In this document: positions 7,790-16,039 of the stretch, in pieces | How the letters are laid out: each line of letters begins with the position of its first letter | How positions within the stretch are numbered: the first letter of the stretch is position 1 | Assembly (NCBI GenBank): GCA_050743265.1 | Contig: JBOGEN010000114.1 | Coordinates: 1 to 64,000 of the forward strand | Direction: 5' to 3' | Source of the DNA: JBOGEN01 sp050743265 | GTDB lineage: Bacteria > Actinomycetota > Actinomycetes > JBOGEN01 | DNA length: 64,000 nt | Position numbers and translations under genes: made by a program | The notes under the pieces: model-generated | What the model saw: the letters and a program-made list of their open reading frames with translations, nothing else | The model's database searches: none | Told to the model about the DNA's origin: nothing

Positions 7790-8760
7790 CCACGCGTCCA
7801 ACGACGCGTCCCTGGCCTCGGCACGCCGTCGTCCTGGGGGCGGCCGGGCTCGTCGGCTCGGGTGTCGCCGAGCAGCTCGTCGTGACCGCCACGTGCGAGA
7901 GCGTCGAGCTCGTCGACCCCCGCCGGAACGTGGCGCGGTCGCACGTCGTCGACCTCGCCGAGGCGCAGGTGCTCGCCGGTGATGCGACGACCACGGTCAC
8001 CGAGGTGGCCGCCGACGACGCGAGGCCGGCAGACCTCGTCGTCGTCGCCGCGTCCCTCCCCGAGACGCCGGACGGCGACAGGCGCGACTTCCTCGCGGGC
8101 AACCTCGCGCTGTTGCAGGCGCTGGCCCCGACCGTGTCGCGGCTCGCCGGCTCCGACGGTGTCGTCCTCGTCCTGTCGAACCCGGTGGACGTGCTGACCG
8201 AGGCACTCCGGCGGCTCAACGGGCTCGACCCGACCCGCCTGCTGGGGTACAGCCTCAACGACAGCGTCAGGTTCCGTGCCGCTCTCGGGCGAGAGCTCGG
8301 AGTCCACCCGGGCCGAGTCGGCGGTGTGGTGCTCGGTGAGCACGGTGCGGGTCAGGTCCCGTTGTTCAGCCGGGTCACGCTGGACGACCAGCCGGTGACC
8401 CTCGATCCCGAGGCGCAGCGGCGCGTACGGGCCGACGTCGACGGCTGGTTCGAGCGGTGGTCCCGCCTGCGCCCGGGCCGCAGCAGCGGCTGGACGACGC
8501 CCGTCGGCACGCGCCGCATGGTGGAGGCGATGGCCACCGGGGAGGTCCTGCCCGCCTGTGTCTGGACCGGCGGTCACCCCGATCTCGACGACCTGGACGA
8601 CTGCTACCTCACGCTGCCCGCCCGGCTCGGGCCGTCCGGCCTGGCCGGGACAGAGCTGTGGGCTCTGACGCCGCAGGAGACGGACGGGCTGCGCCGTGCG
8701 GCCGCTTCGGTGGCCGCGGCGGCCGACGAGGCCCTGGACCAGGCCCGCCGCTCGGCCTGA
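7786..8760 (+). CDS. lactate/malate dehydrogenase family oxidoreductase
   Basis: 324 residues; the GTG start overlaps the transporter stop. The N-terminal Rossmann start is VVLGAAGLVGSGVAEQL, with Asp in VELVDPRR at the end of the second strand, favouring NAD. VLSNPVDVLTEAL matches the N-P-V-D strand of the family. LNDSVRFRAALGRELG and GEHGAGQVPLFS hold the Arg and the proton-relay His (G-E-H-G). It should oxidise a 2-hydroxy acid to a 2-oxo acid or the reverse. Sequence around the active site is divergent enough that plain L-malate or L-lactate specificity should not be assumed. Pairing with the permease suggests it handles the imported acid. Confidence 0.8.
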   Translation: MTTRPTTRPWPRHAVVLGAAGLVGSGVAEQLVVTATCESVELVDPRRNVARSHVVDLAEAQVLAGDATTTVTEVAADDARPADLVVVAASLPETPDGDRRDFLAGNLALLQALAPTVSRLAGSDGVVLVLSNPVDVLTEALRRLNGLDPTRLLGYSLNDSVRFRAALGRELGVHPGRVGGVVLGEHGAGQVPLFSRVTLDDQPVTLDPEAQRRVRADVDGWFERWSRLRPGRSSGWTTPVGTRRMVEAMATGEVLPACVWTGGHPDLDDLDDCYLTLPARLGPSGLAGTELWALTPQETDGLRRAAASVAAAADEALDQARRSA

Positions 8761-8774
8761 CCCCGCCCCGCGCC

Positions 8775-10454
8775 TCAGCCCACGTACCCCAGCGAGCGCC
8801 GGGCCGCGGCCCGCAGCGCCTCGTCGGCCGCCGGGCCGCCCGGGACCACAGCGGCGACGTGGCCGTCAGGACGCAGCAGCCACGTCTCGGCTGTGCGCAG
8901 GACGAGGCAGGCGGCCAACTCGTCATCTGTGTCGACCTCGGGAACGGACAGCGCCCGCACCCGCGCGGCCACCGTCTCCTCGAGCAGCGCGCCAATGTGG
9001 GACGCGTCCACGCCGGGCCCGGTGAGCGCGAGCAGGCCGCCGCGGACGAGCCGACGCAAGGCCGTCGGCCCGCTCGTGCCCGGCAGCCGCACCGGCACGT
9101 CCGGGACGAGGACGCCGGGGGCCGGGGTCGGCACCTCCCCCTTCGGGGGGCGTACGGGCGTGGGCCGGGACGCGTCGGGGGTGGTCAGCGGGGAGTCGAC
9201 GTACCAGAACGGCTCGGCCAGTCGGCCGGAGTCGACCAAGGCGCGCACCGCCGGGTCGTCCGCGGCACGGGCGAGCACGTCGTGTCGCCACTCCCGCGCC
9301 TCGTCGGACTGCGGGACGAGGAAGTCCATCGTCCGCGACGTCACGTCGAGGTTCTCGAGGGCGGCGGCGCGGCGTTCCGTGTCGTACGTCTCGAGCAGGC
9401 TCTCGGGCGCCCAGCCGTGGCGTACGGCGGCGATCTTCCACGCGGCGTTCTCCGCGTCCTGCACGCCGGAGTTGAGGCCGCGGGCGCCGAACGGGGCGTA
9501 CAGGTGGGCGGCGTCCCCGGCGAGCAGGACGCGTCCGACCTGGAACCGGGAGGCGTGGCGCGACTGGAATCGGTAGAGCGACGACCAGACGAGCTCGTAC
9601 GGGTGCTCGCCCACGATCTGACGGATGCGCCGGTCGAGCGTGCCGTTCGCCTGCTCCTCCGCGAGGTCGACCTCGGGCGGGACCTGCCAGTCGATCCGGT
9701 ACACCGAGTCGGGGCACGGGTGGATGAGCACCTGCCGCCCTGGGTTCCACGCAGGGTCGAACGCGAAACGGCGCTCGTGCCGCCACCCCGGCAGGTCGGT
9801 GCGGACGTCGCAGATGAGGAACCTGTCGTCGAACGCCCGGCCCTCGAACGTCACGCCGAGCATGTCCCGCACCTCGCGACGGGCCCCCGTGCACGCGACC
9901 GCGTGGCTGCCCCGCAGCGTGACCGGAGGCGCGTTCTCGCGCGTACACGTCACCTCGACCCCGTGGTCGTCCTGGCGTATCGCCGTGACGTCGTGGCCCC
10001 ACCGGGCGTCGACGAGCGGGGACGCGGCCACCCGCTCGTCGAGGATCTGCTCCGTCCTGCCTTGCGAGATGTTGACGAACGGTGGGAACGGTGAGCGTCC
10101 ACGGTCGGGGAACCGCGTGGAGAAGAGCTCCGTGTCGCGGTAGTACGTTCGAGCAAGCGTCCAGGTGAGGCCCTCGTCGGCGATGCGGCGCCCGGCGCCG
10201 ACGGACTCCCAGACGTCGAGGACGTCCCGCTGCTGCACGATCGACTTCGACCCCACCAGGTCACGGCATGGGCGCCGGTCGAGCAGCACCGTCGGCACGC
10301 CCCAGCGCGCGAGCAGCAGGGCCGTCGTCTGGCCGACCGGCCCGTTGCCGAGCACGAGGACGGGCGCGGGCATGCCCGCTTCGGGCGTGCCTGTCGTGGA
10401 GCGGCTCGGCCCGGGCGTGCGCTCCGCGGGCGGGCTCGGCTCGGGACGACTCAC
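8775..10454 (-). CDS. FAD-dependent aromatic monooxygenase, PheA/TfdB/MhpA-like
   Basis: The ORF gives 559 residues from GTG at 10454, three bases after the MBL gene stop; the FAD domain proper begins near residue 27 with VLVLGNGPVGQTTALLLARW. Further flavoprotein marks are RGSHAVACTGARREVRDMLG and the second FAD motif LLAGDAAHLYAPFGARGLNS near residue 320. The C-terminal about 150 residues look like the thioredoxin-like domain of phenol hydroxylase-type enzymes, ending with an acidic/Ala-rich helix. The enzyme should hydroxylate a phenolic ring with NAD(P)H and O2. Neighbours (MBL protein, IclR regulator, a maleylpyruvate isomerase-family protein) support aromatic degradation; the substrate is unknown. 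Confidence 0.82.
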   Translation of the reverse strand: MSRPEPSPPAERTPGPSRSTTGTPEAGMPAPVLVLGNGPVGQTTALLLARWGVPTVLLDRRPCRDLVGSKSIVQQRDVLDVWESVGAGRRIADEGLTWTLARTYYRDTELFSTRFPDRGRSPFPPFVNISQGRTEQILDERVAASPLVDARWGHDVTAIRQDDHGVEVTCTRENAPPVTLRGSHAVACTGARREVRDMLGVTFEGRAFDDRFLICDVRTDLPGWRHERRFAFDPAWNPGRQVLIHPCPDSVYRIDWQVPPEVDLAEEQANGTLDRRIRQIVGEHPYELVWSSLYRFQSRHASRFQVGRVLLAGDAAHLYAPFGARGLNSGVQDAENAAWKIAAVRHGWAPESLLETYDTERRAAALENLDVTSRTMDFLVPQSDEAREWRHDVLARAADDPAVRALVDSGRLAEPFWYVDSPLTTPDASRPTPVRPPKGEVPTPAPGVLVPDVPVRLPGTSGPTALRRLVRGGLLALTGPGVDASHIGALLEETVAARVRALSVPEVDTDDELAACLVLRTAETWLLRPDGHVAAVVPGGPAADEALRAAARRSLGYVG

Positions 10455-10457
10455 GTC

Positions 10458-11420
10458 TCAGCCCTGGAGCGCGTCCCAGACCTCGCGGTCGCGCGCGGCC
10501 GTCCAGATGCGGGGACGCTCGATGCCGTCGAGCTCGTCCCACAGCCGCTGCACGTCGAACGGGAGGCAGTGCTCGAAGATCGGCCATTGCCCGTACGTCG
10601 GGGCCAGCGCGTCATGGGTCGACTCGAACGCCTCCTTGAGCGTGCCGCCTGCCGCGTGCACCGCGCCGACCCGCTCGCGCATGACGCGCAGGAAGTCCCG
10701 GGTCTGTTCGACCGCGGCGTCGACCGCCGTACGCCCGCGAGCGACGGCTCCGCGCCCGCCCACGAGCATCTCGGCCTCGAACGCCTTCACCCGGTCGAGC
10801 GTGCCCGTAGACCACTCCGCGTGGAAGCCGTCCCCCGTGTAGAGAGCGGCCTCGGCCTCGACGAGGTCGCCCGCGAACAGCACGCGCGAGCGCGGCAGCC
10901 ACGCGACGATGTCGCCCTCGGTGTGGCCACGGCCGCAGTACTGCAGGACGAGGTCGCCACGGTCGCCGCCGAGGTCGATCGTCATCCGGTCGGAGAAGGT
11001 CACCGTCGGCCAGGTGAGCCCCGGGATCGACTCGGGCTCACGGAACAGGCGCGGCATCCGCCCGTACTCGCTCTCCCAGTCCTCGAAGCCGCGCTCCGCG
11101 ACGAGCGCACGGGTGTTCTCGTGGGTGACGATCGCGTCCGCGTCGAACGCGCTCGCGCCGAGGACGCGGACGGCGTGGTAGTGCGAGAGGACGAGGTAGC
11201 GCACGGGCTTGTCCGTGTGCTGCCGCAGCGTCGCGAGCCAGTCGCGGGCCGCCACCGGGGTCGCGCGCGCCTCGAAAGCGACGAGGAAGTCCTCGCCCTC
11301 GACCGCCCCGACGTTCGGGTCTCCCTCGGCGGTCAGCGCGTAGACGCCGTCGGCGAGGATCTCGAACGTCTCGGACTTCTCGCCCAGGTCCGCCGACGAG
11401 GCGAACGGCTTGACGGACAT
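10458..11420 (-). CDS. MBL-fold hydrolase-like protein with altered metal motif
   Basis: 320 residues from an ATG at 11420. Fold marks of the metallo-beta-lactamase family are present: YLVLSHYHAVRVLGASAFDA near residue 85, YCGRGHTEGDIVAWLP near 175, and LFAGDLVEAEAALYTGDG near 195. The usual H-x-H-x-D-H is H-Y-H-A-V-R here, so the second-site Asp and His are missing; His of GHTEGD and Asp of AGDLVE remain. It may bind one metal or be a non-hydrolytic variant. It lies upstream of and is almost fused to the flavin monooxygenase gene, and is divergent from an IclR gene, so it likely acts in the same aromatic pathway. Confidence 0.75.
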   Translation of the reverse strand: MSVKPFASSADLGEKSETFEILADGVYALTAEGDPNVGAVEGEDFLVAFEARATPVAARDWLATLRQHTDKPVRYLVLSHYHAVRVLGASAFDADAIVTHENTRALVAERGFEDWESEYGRMPRLFREPESIPGLTWPTVTFSDRMTIDLGGDRGDLVLQYCGRGHTEGDIVAWLPRSRVLFAGDLVEAEAALYTGDGFHAEWSTGTLDRVKAFEAEMLVGGRGAVARGRTAVDAAVEQTRDFLRVMRERVGAVHAAGGTLKEAFESTHDALAPTYGQWPIFEHCLPFDVQRLWDELDGIERPRIWTAARDREVWDALQG

Positions 11421-11547
11421 GCGTGCACCCCGTCCTAGGATCGGAATCGCTCCGACTATCGGAACGCTCTGTCGACTACCGGACCGTGCCGGACACCGTA
11501 ACAACGCGACCGGACCACGGGAACCGGCCGGGACGGAAGGACGCGCC
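11421..11547. promoter_or_regulatory. divergent promoter/operator region for the MBL-monooxygenase operon and iclR gene
   Basis: CGGA-ATCGC-TCCG (11442-11454) is an inverted repeat, and further CGGA words start at 11460, 11480 and 11490. Spacings of 18, 20 and 10 bases place them on roughly one helix face. This is a plausible binding region for the IclR protein encoded immediately downstream, controlling both directions. Confidence 0.45.
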
Positions 11548-12246
11548 ATGGCCGGCACCGCCGCGAGCCCGTCCAAGGCGCCGCACGCCCAGACGCTGGA
11601 CCGCGGTCTGCGCGCTCTCGAGCTGCTTGCCGACAGCGACGAGGCGCTGTCGCTCGCCGAGGTCTCGAGCCGGCTGGGCCTGCACCGCTCGGTCACGTAC
11701 CGCGTGCTGCGCACCCTCGAGGACCACCGCCTCCTCGAGCGGGACGACCGCGGACGCTTCGGCCCGGGCCTGGGGCTGTCCGTGCTCGCGGGGAGCGTGC
11801 GGCGAACCCTGCAGTCCGCCGCACTGCCCGAGCTCACCGTGCTGGCGAACGACCTGGGCATGACCGCGTTCCTCGTCGTCCGGGACGGGGACGACGCCGT
11901 CACGCTCGTCTCGGTCGAGCCCCGGCACTCGATCGCGCACGTCGCGTACCGGCCGGGCACCCGTCACCCGGTCCACCGGGGAGCCCCCGGGCTCGCGCTG
12001 CTCGCGGGAGAGGCGCCGCAGGACGGGGAACGCCGGGATGTGACCGCCGCGCGTGCCGACGGCTGGGTCACGACCGCCGGCGAGGTGCTGACGGGCATGC
12101 GCTCGGTCGCCGTCCCCGTGCACGGCCGGTCGGGACGGCTGGTCGGCGCGCTCTGCGTCGTGTTCGTCGACGTCCAGGCCGACCTGGCGCCGGTCGGTGC
12201 GCGGGTCGGCACCGCCGCGTCCGCGCTCGGCGCAGAGCTGCCCTGA
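11548..12246 (+). CDS. IclR family transcriptional regulator
   Basis: 232 residues from ATG at 11548, preceded by GGAAGGA; an upstream in-frame start would overlap the divergent gene. Residues about 15-75 form the winged helix: LDRGLRALELLADS, LSLAEVSSRLGLHRSVTYR, VLRTLEDHRLLERDDRGRFG. Residues about 90-230 are the GAF-like effector domain (LASVE-type strand VTLVSVEPRH; HPVHRGAPGLALLAG; VAVPVHGRSGRLVGALCVVF). Divergent placement suggests control of the MBL-monooxygenase operon and itself, probably responding to an aromatic acid. Confidence 0.88.
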   Translation: MAGTAASPSKAPHAQTLDRGLRALELLADSDEALSLAEVSSRLGLHRSVTYRVLRTLEDHRLLERDDRGRFGPGLGLSVLAGSVRRTLQSAALPELTVLANDLGMTAFLVVRDGDDAVTLVSVEPRHSIAHVAYRPGTRHPVHRGAPGLALLAGEAPQDGERRDVTAARADGWVTTAGEVLTGMRSVAVPVHGRSGRLVGALCVVFVDVQADLAPVGARVGTAASALGAELP

Positions 12247-12287
12247 GCCGAGCGCTCGTCTCGGCGGGGAGTCCGCGGGCGACCAGG

Positions 12288-13106
12288 TCAGATCCGGAAG
12301 AACAGGTTGAGGAAGCGCTCGGCCTCCCGCGCGTCTCCCCGGACCGTGCCGGCGCTGCACCGCCCGAACGCGGTGAGCACGAGGCTGCCGGCGTCGAACT
12401 CGAGCACCGTGCGCAGGCCGTCCACCGGCCCCGGCTCGAGCGTCAGCCCGTCGGGGCCCACGTGTGCGACGTGGTCGCCGGCGTTGTGTCCGCTGGTGAT
12501 CCGGATCCCGATCTCGCCGGGCTCGGTCTCCGGGCCGACGGAGGCCGTGCTCTGCCACAGGACGAACATGAACGGGACGAGCAGGTCCGCCGCGTCGCCG
12601 GAGAGGGCGTGCGCGCGGCCGGTGCCCTCGCGGATGTCCCAGGAGTGCACCCCGTAGTCCATGAGCTGGAACGCCGGGTAGAAGAACGCGGGCAGCGGGC
12701 CCATGTAGAAGTGGGGCACGAGCAGGCCGCCCCAGTCCTCCGGGCTCAGCCCGTCGAAGATCTCCCTCATCTTGGAGAGGTCGGCGCGCAGCCGATCGAG
12801 CAGGGCTTCCTGGGACTCGGTGCGCAGCGCGCGGGCCTGCAGGTCGGCCCGGGCGGCCATGCCCGGCAGCCCGTACGCCGGGTCGACCGACGCGCCGCTG
12901 CGGGCGGCGTCGAAGGCAACGAAGTAGCTCTCGGTGGTGTCCACCAGGTGGCCGACGACGTCCCGCACCTGCCAGCTCGGGCAGGCCGTCTGCGCCGTCC
13001 ATGTTCCGGGGTCGCCAGCCAGGTCGAAGAAACCCTCGGCCTGCGCGGCGACCACGCGGAGAATCGTGTCCTTGCCCTCGTACGTCATCGCGTTCCACGC
13101 AGTCAT
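12288..13106 (-). CDS. maleylpyruvate isomerase family mycothiol-dependent protein (DinB/MDMPI fold)
   Basis: 272 residues from ATG at 13106, preceded by GGGAGG. The N-terminal four-helix bundle shows WTAQTACPSWQVRDVVGHLV with the metal-binding His of the MDMPI/DinB fold, and a second site in MDYGVHSWDIREG with another His. The C-terminal about 90 residues form the SCP2-like beta domain (DGLTLEPGPVDGLRTVLEF). The family includes mycothiol-dependent maleylpyruvate isomerase of the gentisate pathway, which fits the aromatic monooxygenase nearby. Many members have other thiol-transfer roles, so the exact reaction is open. It converges on iclR. Confidence 0.78.
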   Translation of the reverse strand: MTAWNAMTYEGKDTILRVVAAQAEGFFDLAGDPGTWTAQTACPSWQVRDVVGHLVDTTESYFVAFDAARSGASVDPAYGLPGMAARADLQARALRTESQEALLDRLRADLSKMREIFDGLSPEDWGGLLVPHFYMGPLPAFFYPAFQLMDYGVHSWDIREGTGRAHALSGDAADLLVPFMFVLWQSTASVGPETEPGEIGIRITSGHNAGDHVAHVGPDGLTLEPGPVDGLRTVLEFDAGSLVLTAFGRCSAGTVRGDAREAERFLNLFFRI

Positions 13107-13301
13107 GGGTGCCTCCCTCGAGGCGGCGGGGGCGGAGGAAGTTGTACGAGCAACATCCCGCAGTTCCACCCCCTTTGCCAACCCTGTGTCCGGGACGTGA
13201 ACAGTCAGCCGTACGGCCGGACACCCCGGGGGCGGGACATCGGCTCCGCGTGAGACGGGCGACTCGCCGTCGAGCAGACCTGCGTTGAGCGGCCGCCGGG
13301 C

Positions 13302-13326
13302 GAGTTGCATACGCTTCGCATGCACA
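13302..13326. promoter_or_regulatory. candidate GntR operator upstream of the isopropylmalate dehydrogenase-like gene
   Basis: GTTGCATAC (13304-13312) opens a perfect inverted repeat TGCAT-N9-ATGCA (13306-13310 and 13320-13324). It lies about 43 bases before the ATG at 13367. The same GTTGCATNC word occurs before tcuA/gntR (15974-15982) and before prpF (20302-20310). Confidence 0.5.
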
Positions 13327-13366
13327 GCGGGCGTCGCCCGCCTCGAACTGCAAAAAGGTTCATCGC

Positions 13367-14452
13367 ATGACGTCGAGCACCCGCGAGGCGCGCCGCTACC
13401 GCGTTGCCCTGATCCGTGGCGACGGCATCGGCCCCGAGCTCACCGACAGCGCCGTCGAGGTGCTGTGCGCCCTCGCCGACCGGTACGACCTCCGGCTGGA
13501 CTTCACCGCCGAGCCGGGGGGCGCCGGCACCTACCGCGAGACCGGGCACACGATGCCGCCGGACGCGCTGGAGCGTCTCCGCACGGAGTACGACGCGATC
13601 CTCAAGGGCCCGGTCGGGCTGCCCGACGTCCGCCACCCGGACGGCACGGAGGCGGGCCTGCTCGGCGGCGTCCTGCGCAACGGGCTCGACACGTACGCCA
13701 ACGTCCGCCCGATCCGGCTGCTGCCCGGGGTGCGGACGCCCATGCGCTTCGGCGCGGGCGAGATCGACTACGTGATCGTGAGGGAGAACACCGAGGGGCT
13801 GTACCTCTCCCGCGGGGCGGGTGTGGCGAACGCGCGGGCCGCCGCCGACACGCTCATGCTCACCCGTGAGGGCTGCGAGCGGGTCTCCCGTTTCGCGTTC
13901 GCGCTGGCGCGCCGCCGCTCGGGAGCCCCGGCGGACGGCGTACGGCGAGTGACGTGTGTCGACAAGAGCAACGTGCTGCGCAGCTACGCGTTCTTCCGCC
14001 GCATCTTCGACGAGGTCGCGGAGGCGTACCCGGACATCGAGGCCGACCACCGGTACGCGGACGCCGCCGCACACGACCTCGTGGCCGACCCCGCGCACTT
14101 CGACGTCGTCGTGACCGAGAACCTGCTCGGGGACCTGCTGAGTGACCTGGGCGCGGCCACCGTCGGCGGGCTCGGCATGTGCCCCTCGGGGAACATGGGC
14201 GACGACGCGGCGTACTTCGAGCCGATCCACGGCAGCGCCCCGACGATCGCCGGCCAGGACCGGGCGAACCCCACGTCGGAGCTGCTCAGCTGCGCCCTGA
14301 TGCTCGAGCACCTCGGCGAGCAGGACGCCGCCGGACGACTTCGGGACGCCGTCACGGCGGCGTACGCGGAAGGCGCCGTGACGCTCGACGGGCGCGGCCA
14401 GCCCGAGGCCGGGACACGCGAGGTGACCAGGGCCGTGCTCGACCGCCTCTGA
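13367..14452 (+). CDS. isocitrate/isopropylmalate/tartrate dehydrogenase family protein
   Basis: 361 residues, normal for the beta-decarboxylating dehydrogenase family. Marks in order: ALIRGDGIGPELTDSAVEVL, LKGPVGLPDVRHPDG, YVIVRENTEGLYLSRG, CVDKSNVLRSYAFF with the catalytic Lys, TENLLGDLLSDLGA with the metal Asp residues, and EPIHGSAPTIAGQDRANP. It oxidises and decarboxylates a (2R,3S)-hydroxyacid with NAD. LeuB is possible, but position beside a TcuA-like flavoprotein and a shared operator suggest a catabolic substrate such as tartrate, a malate derivative or a tricarboxylate. It ends ten bases from the convergent flavoprotein gene. Confidence 0.82.
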   Translation: MTSSTREARRYRVALIRGDGIGPELTDSAVEVLCALADRYDLRLDFTAEPGGAGTYRETGHTMPPDALERLRTEYDAILKGPVGLPDVRHPDGTEAGLLGGVLRNGLDTYANVRPIRLLPGVRTPMRFGAGEIDYVIVRENTEGLYLSRGAGVANARAAADTLMLTREGCERVSRFAFALARRRSGAPADGVRRVTCVDKSNVLRSYAFFRRIFDEVAEAYPDIEADHRYADAAAHDLVADPAHFDVVVTENLLGDLLSDLGAATVGGLGMCPSGNMGDDAAYFEPIHGSAPTIAGQDRANPTSELLSCALMLEHLGEQDAAGRLRDAVTAAYAEGAVTLDGRGQPEAGTREVTRAVLDRL

Positions 14453-14462
14453 GGCTGCGCGC

Positions 14463-15941
14463 TCAGGCCACGGTCGCCGAGGACTCCCCCGCGATCTTGC
14501 CGAACACCGACCCGTTCGTGAGCCCGCTGCCGCCCGGGTAGTTGAAGTAGAAGATGCCTCCGACCAGCTCGCCCGCCGCGTACAGGCCGGGGATCGCCTG
14601 CATGTCGGTGTCGAGCACGCGGGCCGACGTGTCGATGCGCAGGCCGCCGAACGTGAACGTGATGCCGCAGGTGATCGCGTACGCCTCGAAGGGCGGCTCG
14701 TCGATGCGGTTCGCCCAGTTGGACTTGGGCACGGTGAGGCCGCGCGCCGCACGCCCGTCCTTCACGTTCGGGTCGAACGGGGTGTCGACGTCGACGGCCG
14801 CGTTGTACTCCTTCATCTCGGCGAGGAACGAGTCCGCGTCCACCCCGTCGAGCTTGGTGGCCAGCTCCTCGAGCGTGCCCGCGGTCACCTTGGTGACCTG
14901 GCGGATGCGGTACTCGTCCCGCAGCAGGTGGGCCACCTTCGCGTCGAAGATCTGCCAGGCGAACTGCTGCGGCTGGGCCAGCACCTCGCGGCCGTACTTC
15001 GCGTACGTGTAGTTGCGGAAGTCCGCGCCCTCGTCGACGAAGCGCCGCCCGTGCGCGTTGACCATGAGGCCCCACGGGTAGCTGTGCTTCTGGAAGTGGT
15101 CGCCGACCGCGAGCTCGCCGAACTCCGGCGCGTTGAGCTCCCACCCGACGGCGTGGCACCCGGACCAGTTGCCCGCCGGGCTGGCGCCGGCGTCCAGCGC
15201 CATCGTGATGCCGTCCCCGGTGTCGTACATGGTGCCGCGCACCTTGGCCAGCTCCCAGTTCGGGCCGAGGTAGCGCGCGCGCATCTCGGCGTTCGCCTGG
15301 AAGCCCCCGCTGGCGAGCACGACGGCGTCGGCGGTCAGGTCACTGGTCGTGCGGTCCTGGCGTACGCGGACGCCCTGGACACCCTCGTCGTCGACGTGCA
15401 GGGAGGTCGCCCTGGCCCCGTACCGGATCTCGACGCCGGCCTTCCGCGCGCTGTCGGTGAGCGAGTCCACGAGCCCGGGGCCTCCGCCGGAGACCTCCAC
15501 GGTGAGGCCGCCCCAGAACCGGAATCGGCCGTCCACCTTGAACGCCTGGCGCCCGTAGATGGGCAGGAACCGGACGCCCTTCTCCCGCATCCACTGCAGC
15601 GTCGGCAGGCTCTGCTCCACGAGCACGCCCGCGAGCTCGGGGTCGATGCGGTACTCGGTGACGCGGGCGAGGTCGTCGAGAAAGTCCGAGGTCGAGTACG
15701 AGCCGAAGTCGGTCACCTCGATCTGGGACTGCGGCAGGTCGGGCATCAGCGTGAGCAGGTCGTCCACTCCGTCGTACGCCACGCGCATCGCGCCTGCGGT
15801 GAACGTGCTGTTGCCGCCCTTCTCCTGCCGGGGGGCGCGCTCGAGCAGCGTCACACGCGCGCCGTGCTCGGCAGCCGACAGCGCCGCACACAGCCCCGCG
15901 TTGCCGCCGCCGACGACGACCACGTGCCGCTGACCCGCCAT
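14463..15941 (-). CDS. FAD-dependent tricarballylate dehydrogenase (TcuA)-like flavoprotein
   Basis: 492 residues from ATG at 15941 with GGAGGA seven bases upstream. FAD-binding motif VVVVGGGNAGLCAALSAAEH at the start, then LLERAPRQEKGGNSTFTAGA, a central substrate domain (GGLTVEVSGGGPGLVDSL; NWSGCHAVGWE), and the terminal FAD segment LYAAGELVGGIFYFNYPGGS followed by GLTNGSVFGKIAG. The overall pattern is that of TcuA, which oxidises tricarballylate to cis-aconitate, and of fumarate-reductase-like dehydrogenases. No TcuB-type electron-transfer partner is seen. It is divergent from a GntR regulator with a palindromic motif between them. Confidence 0.75.
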   Translation of the reverse strand: MAGQRHVVVVGGGNAGLCAALSAAEHGARVTLLERAPRQEKGGNSTFTAGAMRVAYDGVDDLLTLMPDLPQSQIEVTDFGSYSTSDFLDDLARVTEYRIDPELAGVLVEQSLPTLQWMREKGVRFLPIYGRQAFKVDGRFRFWGGLTVEVSGGGPGLVDSLTDSARKAGVEIRYGARATSLHVDDEGVQGVRVRQDRTTSDLTADAVVLASGGFQANAEMRARYLGPNWELAKVRGTMYDTGDGITMALDAGASPAGNWSGCHAVGWELNAPEFGELAVGDHFQKHSYPWGLMVNAHGRRFVDEGADFRNYTYAKYGREVLAQPQQFAWQIFDAKVAHLLRDEYRIRQVTKVTAGTLEELATKLDGVDADSFLAEMKEYNAAVDVDTPFDPNVKDGRAARGLTVPKSNWANRIDEPPFEAYAITCGITFTFGGLRIDTSARVLDTDMQAIPGLYAAGELVGGIFYFNYPGGSGLTNGSVFGKIAGESSATVA

Positions 15942-15965
15942 GCGTCCTCCTGTCCGTGACCTAGA

Positions 15966-15984
15966 GCATGCACGTTGCATTCAA
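15966..15984. promoter_or_regulatory. candidate GntR operator between tcuA-like gene and gntR
   Basis: ATGCA-CGT-TGCAT (15968-15980) is a perfect palindrome with a 3-base spacer, overlapping GTTGCATTC (15974-15982). It sits 27 bases upstream of the flavoprotein ATG and before the likely gntR start, a good place for autoregulation and control of the divergent gene. Confidence 0.55.
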
Positions 15985-16039
15985 TCACAGGACCTGGCAT
16001 CCCCCCAGCCGCCTGGCACGCGTCCAGTACGGTGTCGGC

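Noticed and set aside
11476..13353. A 625-residue minus-strand frame over iclR and the isomerase-family gene
   Set aside because: It overlaps two supported genes in other frames and has no family features.
15968..16039. Upstream ATG at 15968 as the gntR start
   Set aside because: It lies inside the palindromic operator and the added 24 residues do not resemble the family N-terminus.
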